In this document: in pieces, positions 46,200 to 55,579 of the stretch
Layout of the letters: every line of letters begins with the position of its first letter
How positions within the stretch are numbered: the first letter of the stretch is position 1
Assembly (NCBI RefSeq): GCF_935825525.1
Contig: NZ_CAKXZT010000126.1
Coordinates: 1 to 64,000 of the forward strand
DNA length: 64,000 nucleotides
DNA from: Mesorhizobium escarrei
GTDB lineage: Bacteria; Pseudomonadota; Alphaproteobacteria; Rhizobiales; Rhizobiaceae
Direction: 5' to 3'
Translations under genes and position numbers: made by a program
The notes under the pieces: generated by a model
What the model was told of the DNA's origin: nothing
The model's input: the letters and a program-made list of their open reading frames with translations, nothing else
Database searches by the model: none

Positions 46200-47166
46200 T
46201 ACAAGCAGACGCAGCGGTGGTTCCGTCGTCAGGGTCCAGCTATTCGTCGGCCTCGACTTCAACGGCCTCCTGGCCGAGGAGGGAAAGGCAGACAAGCTGA
46301 AGTCGCCGCCAATCGAACAGCCGACGCTGCCGCCCGCAACCCAGCCAATCCAGATACGTTCGATTTCTTAAAGTTCGCCAATCGCCAAGTGACCTTCGCT
46401 GGCAGCACTTGGCAACTCGAGTCCGGTCATCATTTTGACAGTGAGAAAGCTCCAACTTGGGACAGCGCTTGGTGCTACACGCGGAGGCTGGCAAACACCG
46501 GAGTCGAGGTTCAGGTAAGTCTTGTCAACAGAGCCTCACCTCGAAGCCGCAGGCACCGTTGTCATCAATCGAGACACTTGCGTCGGTGGGCCTTGACGAC
46601 AATTCGGCGCGAGAACTCGCCAGCCGTTGCCTCTGGCTCGACGAGGCCAATTTCGCGCCAAACGATTTCGACATGGACCATGAGCGGAAAGAAGCAGCTG
46701 CGGCGGCCCAAGAACTGTCTGTGCAGGACGGATGGGACGCGATCGGTAACGATTTGCCGGGTATGCCCGCTTGGAATGTCTCGCTTGAACAGTGTCGGGC
46801 CCAATGCGAAGCAGATCAGCGCTGCTTAGCACTCACCTAGGATAAGAAGCACGCCGCCTGTTTCATGAAAGACAATGGTTCGATTCTGGTTAGGAGTCCT
46901 GACGCAGTGATGGCGGCGAAGGGGGCCATCCAGGCGAATCTCCAGTACTCCAGCCTCGTTTTCGCCAAGGACACAGTAGTCGTTGGGGCGCTTACCCGAA
47001 TGTGCGGAGCAGCTATGCCGACTGCATACTGGCCTGCGCCGCTGATCAGAGATGTCTAGGCTTCAATTTTGATGGTCCGAACAAGATGTGTGCCATGCTT
47101 GACAACGTGACATCATCCTCTCCTTTCAGGGGCGTGACGTCGGGCGTTAAAGCCACCCGCAGTTAG
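46200..47166 (+). pseudogene. PAN/Apple-domain protein, decayed
   Basis: Pieces in three frames give a secreted cysteine-rich protein: FANRQVTFAGSTWQLESGHH, DSAWCYTRRLANTGVEVQV, then a PAN domain (WNVSLEQCRAQCEADQRCLA, in-frame TAG, DKKHAACFMKDNG) and a second (RSSYADCILACAADQRCLGF, NKMCAMLDNV). Breaks: a shift near 46530, the TAG at 46838-46840 where a Tyr is expected, and a shift near 46995 where one G is missing from a G-run. PAN domains bind proteins or carbohydrates. Its 3' end overlaps the end of a converging nuclease fragment. Confidence 0.65.
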
Positions 47167-47397
47167 GGTCTTTGATGTCATCCAAACGGCTGCGTGAACG
47201 AAGGCGTATGGCGCCTTCTTGTTCTTGGGCACGCCGGCGATCCAACGATCCAACTCGGATAGTCTGGATTTCTGCGGCGTTAGTATCGAGTAAGCCACGG
47301 CGGCGACCTGCATGTGCCCGCCGTCCCACCAGGCCAGCGCAGGAGCCGATGATAGGATCAACGAAAGAACGGAACCAACGACGAGCGCACCACGCAT
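47147..47397 (-). pseudogene. S1/P1 nuclease, N-terminal fragment
   Basis: From the ATG at 47397 (GGGGAGG upstream): a signal peptide (MRGALVVGSVLSLILSSAPA) then WWDGGHMQVAAVAY, the mature N-terminus of S1/P1 nucleases whose Trp and His bind zinc. Later pieces WIAGVPKNKKAPYAFVHAAVW and DDIKDPN are split between two frames. Only about 80 of roughly 270 residues remain. Confidence 0.72.
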
Positions 47398-47553
47398 GTA
47401 TTCCTCCCCGACGCCGATACTTTGCTGATCTATCAACTGTAGACGACGCGGCAATGACGGCAATGGTGCCTTCAGGAAAAGTCGAACCTCTTCTGGATTC
47501 GACAACAAAAGACAAATGGCGCATGATCTTGCCTGGGTTGGGGAAATTCATTC

Positions 47554-47934
47554 ATGGGCGTGCGTGAATTTTCGTGCGTGTTGTGCGCTGTGCTCTTCTC
47601 GGGCTGCGCAACCGACTACTTGAACCATTACGATACAGTGACACTCGCGGCTGGCGACGTCGGCCATATAAATCTGCTTCTCCTAACGGCCGATCCGTTC
47701 AATCCGAACAGTCAGAATACGCATATCGAGGGCGACGGCGTGGACGCTGCCGCAGTCGTCAATAGATATCGAGGGGTGTCGGCAGCGCCCTCGCAATCGT
47801 CACGGGCGGGCGGCGGCGATTTGGATTGCGCAGGCGGCAGGGGAAATAATCCCGTCGTGGTTGGTCCGGTGAAGATCACCAACGGCGATCGCAACAAGCT
47901 GGACCGCGATCACGACGGCGTCGGGTGCGAGTAG
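47554..47934 (+). CDS. Lipoprotein with Excalibur calcium-binding motif
   Basis: A 126-residue predicted lipoprotein: signal peptide with lipobox LFSGC (Cys18), a variable middle (VTLAAGDVGHINLLLLTADP), and a C-terminal Excalibur-type motif with LDRDHDGVGCE. Excalibur motifs bind calcium in extracellular proteins, often nucleases. A thermonuclease with the same motif follows after 12 bp, so the two are probably co-transcribed. Confidence 0.7.
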   Translation: MGVREFSCVLCAVLFSGCATDYLNHYDTVTLAAGDVGHINLLLLTADPFNPNSQNTHIEGDGVDAAAVVNRYRGVSAAPSQSSRAGGGDLDCAGGRGNNPVVVGPVKITNGDRNKLDRDHDGVGCE

Positions 47935-47946
47935 GGGCGACGGACG

Positions 47947-48777
47947 TTGGACAGCTCTCGCTACGACAATCGATCTGCCCAATGGCGCAAACGAAGTGGC
48001 GCCAAGCTGCGGCGTGTGCGCCAATTGGCCGGCATTCCAAAGCGACTGGTCATCGTAACCGTGGCTGCGATGGCGGCCTATGCAACGCAGTTCGTCATGC
48101 AGCACTTTGACGGCATGCCTGAGCTCAATCTGGCGAACTGGACCAACACGAGCCCGGCGCCGATCGCCGGTGTTGCGTCGGTGATCGATGGCGACACGAT
48201 CGAAATTCACGGACAGCGGATCCGCTTTAACGGAATCGACGCGCCAGAAAGCCGGCAGTATTGCGACGACGCCAAGGGCTTCGAATATGCCTGCGGGCGC
48301 CAAGCCGCCGAAGCACTGGACAAGTTCCTGGCGGCCTCGAGGCCAGTGCATTGCAGCTTCGTCACCTGGGACCGTTACGGCCGTTTTGTCGGCGACTGCC
48401 GGCGCGCCGACGGCGCCGGTGTCGCCGCCTGGATGGTCGAGCACGGCCAGGCGCTCGACTGGTTTCGCTACAGCCACGGCGCGTATGCAGCGCAGCAGAC
48501 CAAAGCCGAGAAGGCGAAGGTCGGCCTGTGGGTCGGAACGTTTCAGGAGCCATGGAATTGGCGCGCTGAGCATGCGGATGGTCAGCAGCCGGCCGTCAGT
48601 CAACCGCTCGGCATCATCAGCCGCCGGCAGGTGGCGCAAAGCTACTCATGCCAGCCGCGGCGGACTTGTTCGCAAATCGGCTCCTGCGACGAAGCCCAAT
48701 GGCATCTCAGCAATTGCCCATGGGGCCGCAAGTTGGATCGTGATGGCGACGGCGTTGCATGCGAAACGCTCTGTTAA
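47947..48777 (+). CDS. Thermonuclease (SNase-like) with C-terminal Excalibur domain
   Basis: A 276-residue membrane-anchored or exported nuclease. An N-terminal basic segment and membrane helix (RLVIVTVAAMAAYATQFVM) precede the SNase domain: SVIDGDTIEIHGQRIRFNGI with DAPES, then YGRFVGDC, and the Glu-containing KAEKAKVGLWVG. The C-terminus is a calcium-binding Excalibur motif (SCDEAQWHLSNC, LDRDGDGVACE). The start is the TTG at 47947, as no ATG precedes the membrane helix. It probably degrades nucleic acid at the cell surface. Confidence 0.85.
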   Translation: MDSSRYDNRSAQWRKRSGAKLRRVRQLAGIPKRLVIVTVAAMAAYATQFVMQHFDGMPELNLANWTNTSPAPIAGVASVIDGDTIEIHGQRIRFNGIDAPESRQYCDDAKGFEYACGRQAAEALDKFLAASRPVHCSFVTWDRYGRFVGDCRRADGAGVAAWMVEHGQALDWFRYSHGAYAAQQTKAEKAKVGLWVGTFQEPWNWRAEHADGQQPAVSQPLGIISRRQVAQSYSCQPRRTCSQIGSCDEAQWHLSNCPWGRKLDRDGDGVACETLC

Positions 48778-48834
48778 GGAACGACAAACGGCAACTGAAT
48801 CTTGGCGGATTGAATAATTTGGGTGGGAGGGTAA

Positions 48835-49323
48835 ATGGAAATCGGCCGGCGTGCCGCAGCTTCGGCCGCAGTAATTTTTGCGCTTGCAAACGCATCATGC
48901 ACAACGTCCCAAGAGGCGCTGAACAAGAACCCTCAGGCAGTGAGCACTTCCGCCCTTTGCAGATCACATGCATCGGCGAGTAGTCAAGGCTTCCGTGACG
49001 ATCTCTATACGGAGCTTGCTCGGCGGTCGGTGACGCCACAACAATGCGCCGACATGATCAGAAAGCAGAACCAGGCGATCGCCGCGGGCGTGGCGATCGC
49101 CGTGGTAGGCGCTGCCATCGCGGTTTGCTCGAACAACAACTGCGGCGGCGGCGGATATGCAAAGCCGAACTATTACCAAGGTGCCGATTGGGATGAATTC
49201 TACAACCAGTACGGCCAATTGGTTTGGGCGTGCCGTGACATCTCTAGCGGACAGTTCGTCAAGTACAGCAACTGCTACGGCAAGGCGCAAACGGATTGGC
49301 GTTGGCCTGCAAAGTACGCATGA
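48835..49323 (+). CDS. Hypothetical lipoprotein (162 aa)
   Basis: Begins MEIGRRAAASAAVIFALANA with Cys in the following lipobox (ANASC). A helical region (DDLYTELARRSVTPQQCADM) is followed by a glycine-rich hydrophobic stretch (AAGVAIAVVGAAIAVCS) and a Tyr/Trp-rich tail (WDEFYNQYGQLVWAC). The pattern resembles small rhizobial envelope proteins of unknown role. It sits in a run of same-strand secreted-protein genes. Confidence 0.65.
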   Translation: MEIGRRAAASAAVIFALANASCTTSQEALNKNPQAVSTSALCRSHASASSQGFRDDLYTELARRSVTPQQCADMIRKQNQAIAAGVAIAVVGAAIAVCSNNNCGGGGYAKPNYYQGADWDEFYNQYGQLVWACRDISSGQFVKYSNCYGKAQTDWRWPAKYA

Positions 49324-49354
49324 GTACTGGGTTTCTTGAAAGAGGGAGGTCTTA

Positions 49355-49960
49355 GTGGACGACAAATTTTACAATCGCGTTGGCGGTGATCGCATCTCAT
49401 CGCGTCAAGTCGACGAACTCATAGGACTTGCGCGCGGCCTAGCCGCGGATGGAACCATCAACAAGGCCGAGGTCGAATTCCTTCAAAAATGGTTGGCGGC
49501 GAATGCGGAGATCAGCAACCAGCCACTCATCCGAACCTTGTATCGGCGCATCAACGATATTCTCGCAGACGGCGTGCTCGATACGGATGAACACGCCGAA
49601 CTTCTGGACACGCTAAACAGCTTTTCGAATCGAGATTTCGAACTTGGGGAAGTGCTAAAGCCTACAACGCTGCCACTCTGCAGGCCGGCCCCAACTTTGA
49701 CCTTCGCCGGCCGGCTGTACTGCTTCACAGGTACATTCAATTTCGGTCAGCGAAAACACTGCGAACAGGCCATTGCAGATCGTGGTGGCTTCGCGGGAGG
49801 TCTGAGCCAGAAGACAGAGATCTTGGTGATAGGGGCCTATGCCACCGAATCTTGGAAACACTCGTCATTTGGCGACAAGATCGTTAAGGCGACCGAGTGG
49901 CGCGACCAGGGATTGCCAATCTCGATTGTGGCCGAGAGCCATTGGGCTAGCTTTCTCTGA
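49355..49960 (+). CDS. TerB-like/BRCT-domain protein
   Basis: A 201-residue protein. Residues about 15-90 (VDELIGLARGLAADGTINKA, EVEFLQKWL, DILADGVLDTDEHAELLDTL) look like a TerB-type or EF-hand-like acidic helical domain with paired ADG motifs. Residues about 115-200 (LYCFTGTFNFGQRKHCEQAI, GGLSQKTEILVIG) are a BRCT domain of the DNA-ligase/RFC type. The GTG at 49355 has GAGGGAGG upstream. It may act in the same stress system as the TerB operon 4 kb away. Confidence 0.75.
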   Translation: MDDKFYNRVGGDRISSRQVDELIGLARGLAADGTINKAEVEFLQKWLAANAEISNQPLIRTLYRRINDILADGVLDTDEHAELLDTLNSFSNRDFELGEVLKPTTLPLCRPAPTLTFAGRLYCFTGTFNFGQRKHCEQAIADRGGFAGGLSQKTEILVIGAYATESWKHSSFGDKIVKATEWRDQGLPISIVAESHWASFL

Positions 49961-50009
49961 GAGCGGGAGTTCACACGGCACGAACCTTAGACGAGGGTTC
50001 TCCCGGCTA

Positions 50010-50395
50010 TGGCGGGCCTTCCCCGAGCGGCGTGTCGCCACCATCATCTCCCAGTCGACCTCCTCCGCTCCCTCGGCTGAACGCTGCGTGTTCGCGTCTG
50101 CTCTGATGAGGCTGGCATCGACGGCGGGTCCTCGTTGCCGACGAGACCTTCGTCGATGCAGCGGCGCACCGTAGTCTCGAACAATTCGCGCAGCAGACCG
50201 CTGTCCCGAACGCGGCCGTGCCGGTTCTTGGAGAAGGTGGAATGGTCCGGGACATCACCCTCCAGGCCAAGCCGGCAAAACCAGCGATAGGCAAGATTGA
50301 GATGCACTTCTTCGCAGAGGCGGCGCTCGGGGCGGATACCCAAGCAGTAGCCGACGATCAGCATCGGGATCATCAGTTCCGGATCGAACCAGGTT
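50010..50395 (-). pseudogene. IS1182/IS5-type transposase N-terminal fragment
   Basis: WFDPELMIPMLIVGYCLGIR, ERRLCEEVHLNLAYRWFC and VPDHSTFSKNRHGRVRDSGL are the DUF772 N-terminal domain of IS1182-type transposases. The continuation changes frame several times and the catalytic domain is missing. Confidence 0.8.
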
Positions 50396-50696
50396 GCCTG
50401 CTACCCATCCGAAACAAGGGCGACTTGCAGTTACCCGTATTTTGTGAGGTGTATTCGCCGGCGTGTCGTAAACTGATGTTTACTTTATGCGAGCGCATGA
50501 GTAATATTTCGATTGAAGTACATTGCCAAGTGTAGATTTCGGCTGAGTGGTTGCGGCCGTTATGGAGCTACGAAAGATATTACGTCCTGGCGTGTCCTCA
50601 GGTCGATGGTCGCATGCTCGACGCGTGATGCCCTATTGACTTGTCTGGAGTAGTCGAATCCCATTTGATGTTTGGATATTTTCTAGGGAGACGAGA
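50396..50696. other. Intergenic region before the peptidase cassette
   Basis: About 300 bp, more AT-rich than its surroundings. It must carry the promoter of the three-gene cassette. A ribosome site (AGGGAGA) precedes the GTG at 50697. Confidence 0.4.
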
Positions 50697-52778
50697 GTGG
50701 CAAGCACGTCGGCCGGCAGCAACCTCATCCCTGAACCGCTCTCGCGCAAGCTGCGCGTCTTCGCCTTCGACCCCAGTGTGGCGGCGCAGTTCGATATGGC
50801 CGGCATCAGCGAGATGACGATCGACGTGCCCTGGGAGCGCAATCTGCAGCCCGGACCGGTTGGCGATTACATCGAGGTCATCGATGCCGATCCGGCGAGC
50901 GGTGCCTTCTATCGTCCGGTGGACCTCAACGATCCGCGCGTGCTCGCGCAGCAGGGCTTGCCCCCGTCCGAGACCAACCCGCAATTCCATCAGCAGATGG
51001 TCTACGCCGTCGCGATGGCCACCATCGTCCATTTCGAGCGGGCGCTGGGGCGTGTAGCCCTTTGGTCGTCGCACCACGACAAGGGCAGCCCTGAAGAAAG
51101 TTTCGTACGCCGGCTGCGCATCTATCCGCACGCCTTGCGCGACCGAAATGCCTTCTACAGCCCGGAAAAGAAGGCACTGCTGTTCGGCTATTTTCCGGTC
51201 GGTATCAAGGACGCGAACAACACCCCAGGCACGCTGGTTTTCACCTGCCTGTCGCACGACATCATCGCCCACGAGACCACGCATGCGCTGCTCGACGGCG
51301 TGCATCCACGCTTCAACGAGCCGATCAATCAGGACGTCCTGGCCTTCCACGAGGCCTTTGCCGACATCGTTGCGCTTTTCCAGCACTTTTCCTATCCCGG
51401 AGTGCTGCGCGACCAGATTTCGCGCACCCGAGGCAACCTCGCCAACGAGAACCTGCTCGGCCAGTTGGCGCAGCAGTTCGGCCGCGCCAGCGGGCGCGGC
51501 AATGCGCTGCGCGACGCGCTCGGGGACATCGACCCCAAGACCGGCAAATGGAAGCCCAAGGAGCCCGACGTTCGCATCCTCGAGCGCACCGCCGAGCCGC
51601 ACGCACGCGGCGCCATTCTTGTCGCAGCGGTGTTCGGCGCCTTCCTCAAGGTCTATCGCAGCCGCACGCTGGACCTTTACCGCATCGCCACCGAGGGTAC
51701 CGGCGTGCTTCGGGAGGGCGATATCCACCCGGACCTGACCCGGCGGCTGGCCGATGAGGCCGCGCGCACGGCGAGCTACGTGCTTCAGATGTGCATCCGC
51801 GGCATCGATTATTGTCCGCCGGTGGGGGTAACGTTCAGCGATTATCTGCGTGGCGTGATCACCGCCGACTACGACCTCAATCCCGACGATTCCTCCGGTT
51901 ACCGCCTGGCCTTCGTGGAAAGCTTCCGGCAGTGGGGCATTCACGCCCATGGTGCGCGCAGCACATCGGTCGATACGCTGTTCTGGCCGACGGGCGAGAC
52001 GGCCTTCGCCGAAATGCCAGAGCGTGACAGTGCGCCGGTCGCAGTGCCCGGTCAGGCTGCGCCGATTGATGACCTCACCGTCGAGGACTACCAGCGTGCG
52101 GAGACGCAGGCGATTCTATCGCTGCTCAACGACCAGGAATCGACGGCCGGGCCGGACCAGATGAGCCCTAAACGGCAGTCCGCGCGCACAGCCCGCAAGC
52201 TCGGTCAGGCAAGCGTCGAACTCGACCGCTACGAGGCCTGGGCGGAGATCGACACCAATGCTGCCATTGTCTGGAACTGGCTGATCGAAGGCGACGGGCG
52301 GCAGTTCGCCCGCAGCTTCGGCCTTGTGCTGGAGGAAGATGATCCCCCGCCCACCGTCTTTCGCTCGGCAACCAACCCCAACCGCGTCGCGGTGGAGGTG
52401 CATTCCGTGCGCTTGGCGCTGCGGCGCGGCTTTCGCGACGTGATGGACACCAATCTGCTGATCGAGGTGACGCAGCGCCGTCGTGGCTATTTCGACGCGG
52501 CTGAGCAGAAGCGCATGGACCGGTGCGGCAACACCGAATTCGCCAGGGCTGGCGACTTCAGTTACCGTGCCGGCTGCACGCTTATCATCAACCCATCCGA
52601 CCTTTCGGTACGCCGGGTCATAAAGACAGCGGGCACAATCGCCGACAACAAGGAACTCGATCGCATTCGGAGCTATCTGGGCGGCGGTCTGGAGCCAGCG
52701 AACGCCTTCGACAGCGCTCGCCAGTTGCTCAAGGCGCGCGAGCCCTTTGCCCTTTTGCATCGCGACGGGGAGGGCTGA
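50697..52778 (+). CDS. Thermolysin-like (gluzincin) metallopeptidase, 693 aa
   Basis: The zinc motif HETTH lies in LSHDIIAHETTHALLDGVHP (about residues 190-208), and the third ligand Glu is in HEAFADIVALFQHF (about 221-234), as in gluzincins. No signal peptide or membrane helix is seen, so it should be cytoplasmic, unlike most thermolysins. The C-terminal 250 residues (LDRYEAWAEIDTNAAIVWNW onward) hold no family I recognise. GTG start with a good ribosome site. The MBL-fold gene begins 3 bp after its stop. Substrate unknown. Confidence 0.78.
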   Translation: MASTSAGSNLIPEPLSRKLRVFAFDPSVAAQFDMAGISEMTIDVPWERNLQPGPVGDYIEVIDADPASGAFYRPVDLNDPRVLAQQGLPPSETNPQFHQQMVYAVAMATIVHFERALGRVALWSSHHDKGSPEESFVRRLRIYPHALRDRNAFYSPEKKALLFGYFPVGIKDANNTPGTLVFTCLSHDIIAHETTHALLDGVHPRFNEPINQDVLAFHEAFADIVALFQHFSYPGVLRDQISRTRGNLANENLLGQLAQQFGRASGRGNALRDALGDIDPKTGKWKPKEPDVRILERTAEPHARGAILVAAVFGAFLKVYRSRTLDLYRIATEGTGVLREGDIHPDLTRRLADEAARTASYVLQMCIRGIDYCPPVGVTFSDYLRGVITADYDLNPDDSSGYRLAFVESFRQWGIHAHGARSTSVDTLFWPTGETAFAEMPERDSAPVAVPGQAAPIDDLTVEDYQRAETQAILSLLNDQESTAGPDQMSPKRQSARTARKLGQASVELDRYEAWAEIDTNAAIVWNWLIEGDGRQFARSFGLVLEEDDPPPTVFRSATNPNRVAVEVHSVRLALRRGFRDVMDTNLLIEVTQRRRGYFDAAEQKRMDRCGNTEFARAGDFSYRAGCTLIINPSDLSVRRVIKTAGTIADNKELDRIRSYLGGGLEPANAFDSARQLLKAREPFALLHRDGEG

Positions 52779-52781
52779 CAC

Positions 52782-54416
52782 GTGGCCAAGACGACAGCCA
52801 AGAAGAAGGCTGCGGCCGTTGGAGAGGTTGCGGCGCGGCTCTTGCCCAAGCCGGGCGAGGTCATCGTGCGCATGTACCGCATCGGCCATGGCGACTGCTT
52901 CCTGCTCGCTTTCGAGGGCGATGCTCCCGATAAGCCGGTCTATGTGCTGATCGACTGCGGCTACAAGCCCGGTTCGTCGAAGCTGGTGCATTTCAAGGAA
53001 GAACAGGCTCGCAATGTCGTCATCGGCCCCAACAAGATCAAGGACATCACCCAGAACATCCGCGACGCCACCGGTGGCCATATCGATGTCGCGGTGATCA
53101 CCCACGAGCACCAGGACCACGTCAACGGCATCACCGCCAAGAATTTCGCTGGGATTTCCATCAGCGAAACCTGGTTCGCATGGACAGAGAATCCAGAGGA
53201 CGAGCTCGCCAATGCTTTGCGCGTAAAGTTCAAGGATCAACTGATCGGGCTTATGGGCGCCCGCAACCGCCTTGCGGCGGTTGATCCCGACGCCACCGAG
53301 AAGATCGACCGGCTGATCGAATTCGAACTTGGGGGCGAGGACGAGCAGTTCAACGCTGTTAACGCAGTGCACGCGCTCGGAGCAGCCGCGGCCGGTCTGG
53401 AAAACTCTGCTAACAAGCAGTCGATGAAGCTGTTCAAGGATCTCGCCCGCAAGGAGGGCGGGATAAAGTATCTCAGGCCGCATGAGAAGGTCATCGCCGT
53501 CCCTCGCGCCAAGGCGCTGCGAGCCTTCGCGCTCGGCCCGCCCCGGGACGAGGCTTTGCTCGAAAGCCTCGACCCGAAAGGCCGGGAAGAATTTCACGGC
53601 GTGGGCCTGGCCTCGTCTGGCAACTATTTGGCGGCGGCGGTGGCCGGCGGCGCAGCGGGCGGCGACTCGCCCTTCGCCAAGCGCTACCGGCTCGACACCG
53701 ATAAGGCATTCGCCGACCCGCAGCATGGCGCGTTCTTCATCACCAACTACGGCCAGGACGCTCCCGTTGGCGCTGGTGTCCAGCCGTCACCCTCGTCTTC
53801 TGCGCCTGAGTGGCGGCGCATTGACAAGGAGTGGCTGTATTCGGCCGAGCAGCTGGCGCTCGACATGAACAACGCCACCAATAATGCCAGCCTGGTGCTG
53901 GCCTTTGAGCTCGGCAAGGGCGGCAAGGTTCTACTGTTCGCCGCCGACGCGCAGCGCGGCAACTGGCTGTCATGGGGGCGGAAGAACTGGCGCGACGGCA
54001 ATGACGTCATAACCACGAAGGACCTGCTGTCGCGGGCCGTACTCTACAAGGTCGGGCACCATTGCAGCCACAACGCCACGCTGAATGGCAAGATCAGCGA
54101 CGAATGGGCCAATCTGTCTTGGATGGCGACCGGCGACGCCGCCGGTGAGTTTACCGCCATGATCACCGCGGTGCGCGCTTGGGCGGAAACCCAGAAGGGC
54201 TGGGATCATCCGCTGAAGGCGATCAAGGATGAACTTTTAATGAAGGCCTCCGGCCGCGTGTTTCAAACCGACACCGCCTTTGCCGCAATGAAGCCGGATG
54301 ACGCGGTCGAGGCCGACTGGACCACCTTCGAGCAGCGCCTAACCGAGACTAAACTGTATTTCGACTACCGCATCAGGTGTGAGGGCTGCGAATGGCAGCC
54401 GGCGCGGCGACCCTGA
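52782..54416 (+). CDS. Metallo-beta-lactamase-fold hydrolase, 544 aa
   Basis: An MBL-fold protein of the ComEC/Rec2-like clade: VRMYRIGHGDCFLLAFEG, VLIDCGY, the metal site VITHEHQDHVNG (about residue 110), ADAQRGNW (bridging Asp) and KVGHHCSHNATL (later His). The fold is interrupted by a helical insertion of over 200 residues. The N-terminus is Lys/Ala-rich (AKTTAKKKAAAVGE). GTG start, 3 bp after the peptidase gene, so surely co-translated. Nucleic-acid, nucleotide or ester hydrolysis are all possible. Confidence 0.8.
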   Translation: MAKTTAKKKAAAVGEVAARLLPKPGEVIVRMYRIGHGDCFLLAFEGDAPDKPVYVLIDCGYKPGSSKLVHFKEEQARNVVIGPNKIKDITQNIRDATGGHIDVAVITHEHQDHVNGITAKNFAGISISETWFAWTENPEDELANALRVKFKDQLIGLMGARNRLAAVDPDATEKIDRLIEFELGGEDEQFNAVNAVHALGAAAAGLENSANKQSMKLFKDLARKEGGIKYLRPHEKVIAVPRAKALRAFALGPPRDEALLESLDPKGREEFHGVGLASSGNYLAAAVAGGAAGGDSPFAKRYRLDTDKAFADPQHGAFFITNYGQDAPVGAGVQPSPSSSAPEWRRIDKEWLYSAEQLALDMNNATNNASLVLAFELGKGGKVLLFAADAQRGNWLSWGRKNWRDGNDVITTKDLLSRAVLYKVGHHCSHNATLNGKISDEWANLSWMATGDAAGEFTAMITAVRAWAETQKGWDHPLKAIKDELLMKASGRVFQTDTAFAAMKPDDAVEADWTTFEQRLTETKLYFDYRIRCEGCEWQPARRP

Positions 54417-54469
54417 ACGCCAATGCGACGGCTGTTGAAGCCTGACCAACATACGATGAGCTTGAACGA

Positions 54470-55579
54470 ATGGCGAAGAAGGTGAAACCGGAAAACTGGG
54501 ACAGTCCCGCGCTAGCGCTTTCGGGCGGCGGCTTCCGGGCGACGCTCTACCATTGCGGGGCGCTGATGCGGCTGAACGAGCTTGGCTATCTCACCAAAAT
54601 CACCCGCTTCTCCAGCGTCTCCGGCGGCTCCATCACCAGCGGCATGCTCGCCGCCGCCTGGCCCCGGCTGAAAGTTGAAAACGGCATGGTAACCAATCTC
54701 GATGCCGAGGTGATCGCGCCACTACGCGCCTTTTGCCGCCGCTCCATCGACACGATGGCCGTTGGCTGGGGCGCCGTGCTGCCGGGCAAGTCGATCGGTG
54801 ACGTGCTCGCCGATGCCTATGACGACATGTTCAAGAAAATCACGCTGCAAGATTTGCCGGACAGCCCGCAATTCGTGTTCGACGCGACCAACCTGCAGAC
54901 AGGCCGGCTGGTGCGGCTGATGAAGAAGCGGCTTGCCGACTTCACCATTGGTGAAATCCGCAATCCCCAGGTCCGGGTAGCCGTCGCCGTCGCGGCGTCC
55001 AGCGCCTTTCCGCCGGTGCTGTCGCCAGTCGACATCAAGGTCGATCCGAAGAGCTGGGTGGAGCTGGATGGCGCGATCCACCATGGCGATCCCGCCTATA
55101 CTCGCACCCTGTCGCTGACCGGCGGCGGCGCCTACGACAATCTCGGGCTGGAGTCGATCGACGACTTCAGCACGGTGATCGTCAGCGACGCCGGCGCGCC
55201 CTTCGGGACTGAGGAGACGGCCTCGACGCTTTGGCCACAGCAGGCCATGCGCGCGCTGGACATCGCCACCGACCAGGCTCGAGCGCTGCGCAAGCGCCTG
55301 CTGTTCGCGCAATGCGCGGCGGAAGACCGCCTCGCCGTCTACAGCGGCATCGACAGCAACCCGGCCGAATATCCGGCCGCGCAGACGCTGAACCCGGATT
55401 TAGCGTTCACGACCAAGCTGGCGCGCATGCGCACCCGGCTCGACCCTTTCTCGGACCAGGAGCAGGGTCGCCTGATCAACTGGGGCTGGCTGATGATGGA
55501 CGTTGCGATGCGCAGCTACGTGACCAAACAAGCACCGCCGCCGTCCAGCCTGCCGCTGCCGAAATACCCGCTTCGATGA
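54470..55579 (+). CDS. Patatin-like phospholipase, 369 aa
   Basis: Patatin fold: oxyanion loop LALSGGGFRATLYHCGAL near the start and nucleophile elbow FSSVSGGSITSG (Ser in VSGGS). The family's Asp motif, usually DGGxYDNLG, reads GGGAYDNLG, so the catalytic Asp appears replaced by Gly. Otherwise full length. No signal peptide. It follows the MBL gene by 53 bp and completes the cassette. Patatin-like lipases are effectors in some antiphage systems, where they attack membranes; that role here is a guess. Confidence 0.82.
   Translation: MAKKVKPENWDSPALALSGGGFRATLYHCGALMRLNELGYLTKITRFSSVSGGSITSGMLAAAWPRLKVENGMVTNLDAEVIAPLRAFCRRSIDTMAVGWGAVLPGKSIGDVLADAYDDMFKKITLQDLPDSPQFVFDATNLQTGRLVRLMKKRLADFTIGEIRNPQVRVAVAVAASSAFPPVLSPVDIKVDPKSWVELDGAIHHGDPAYTRTLSLTGGGAYDNLGLESIDDFSTVIVSDAGAPFGTEETASTLWPQQAMRALDIATDQARALRKRLLFAQCAAEDRLAVYSGIDSNPAEYPAAQTLNPDLAFTTKLARMRTRLDPFSDQEQGRLINWGWLMMDVAMRSYVTKQAPPPSSLPLPKYPLR

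Noticed and set aside
50598..51950. Long 450-residue minus-strand frame across the gluzincin gene
   Set aside because: Antisense shadow of the metallopeptidase gene; no recognisable motif.
52116..53726. Long 536-residue minus-strand frame across the peptidase and MBL genes
   Set aside because: Shadow frame in GC-rich DNA. The plus-strand genes carry complete zinc and MBL motifs, while this one has none.
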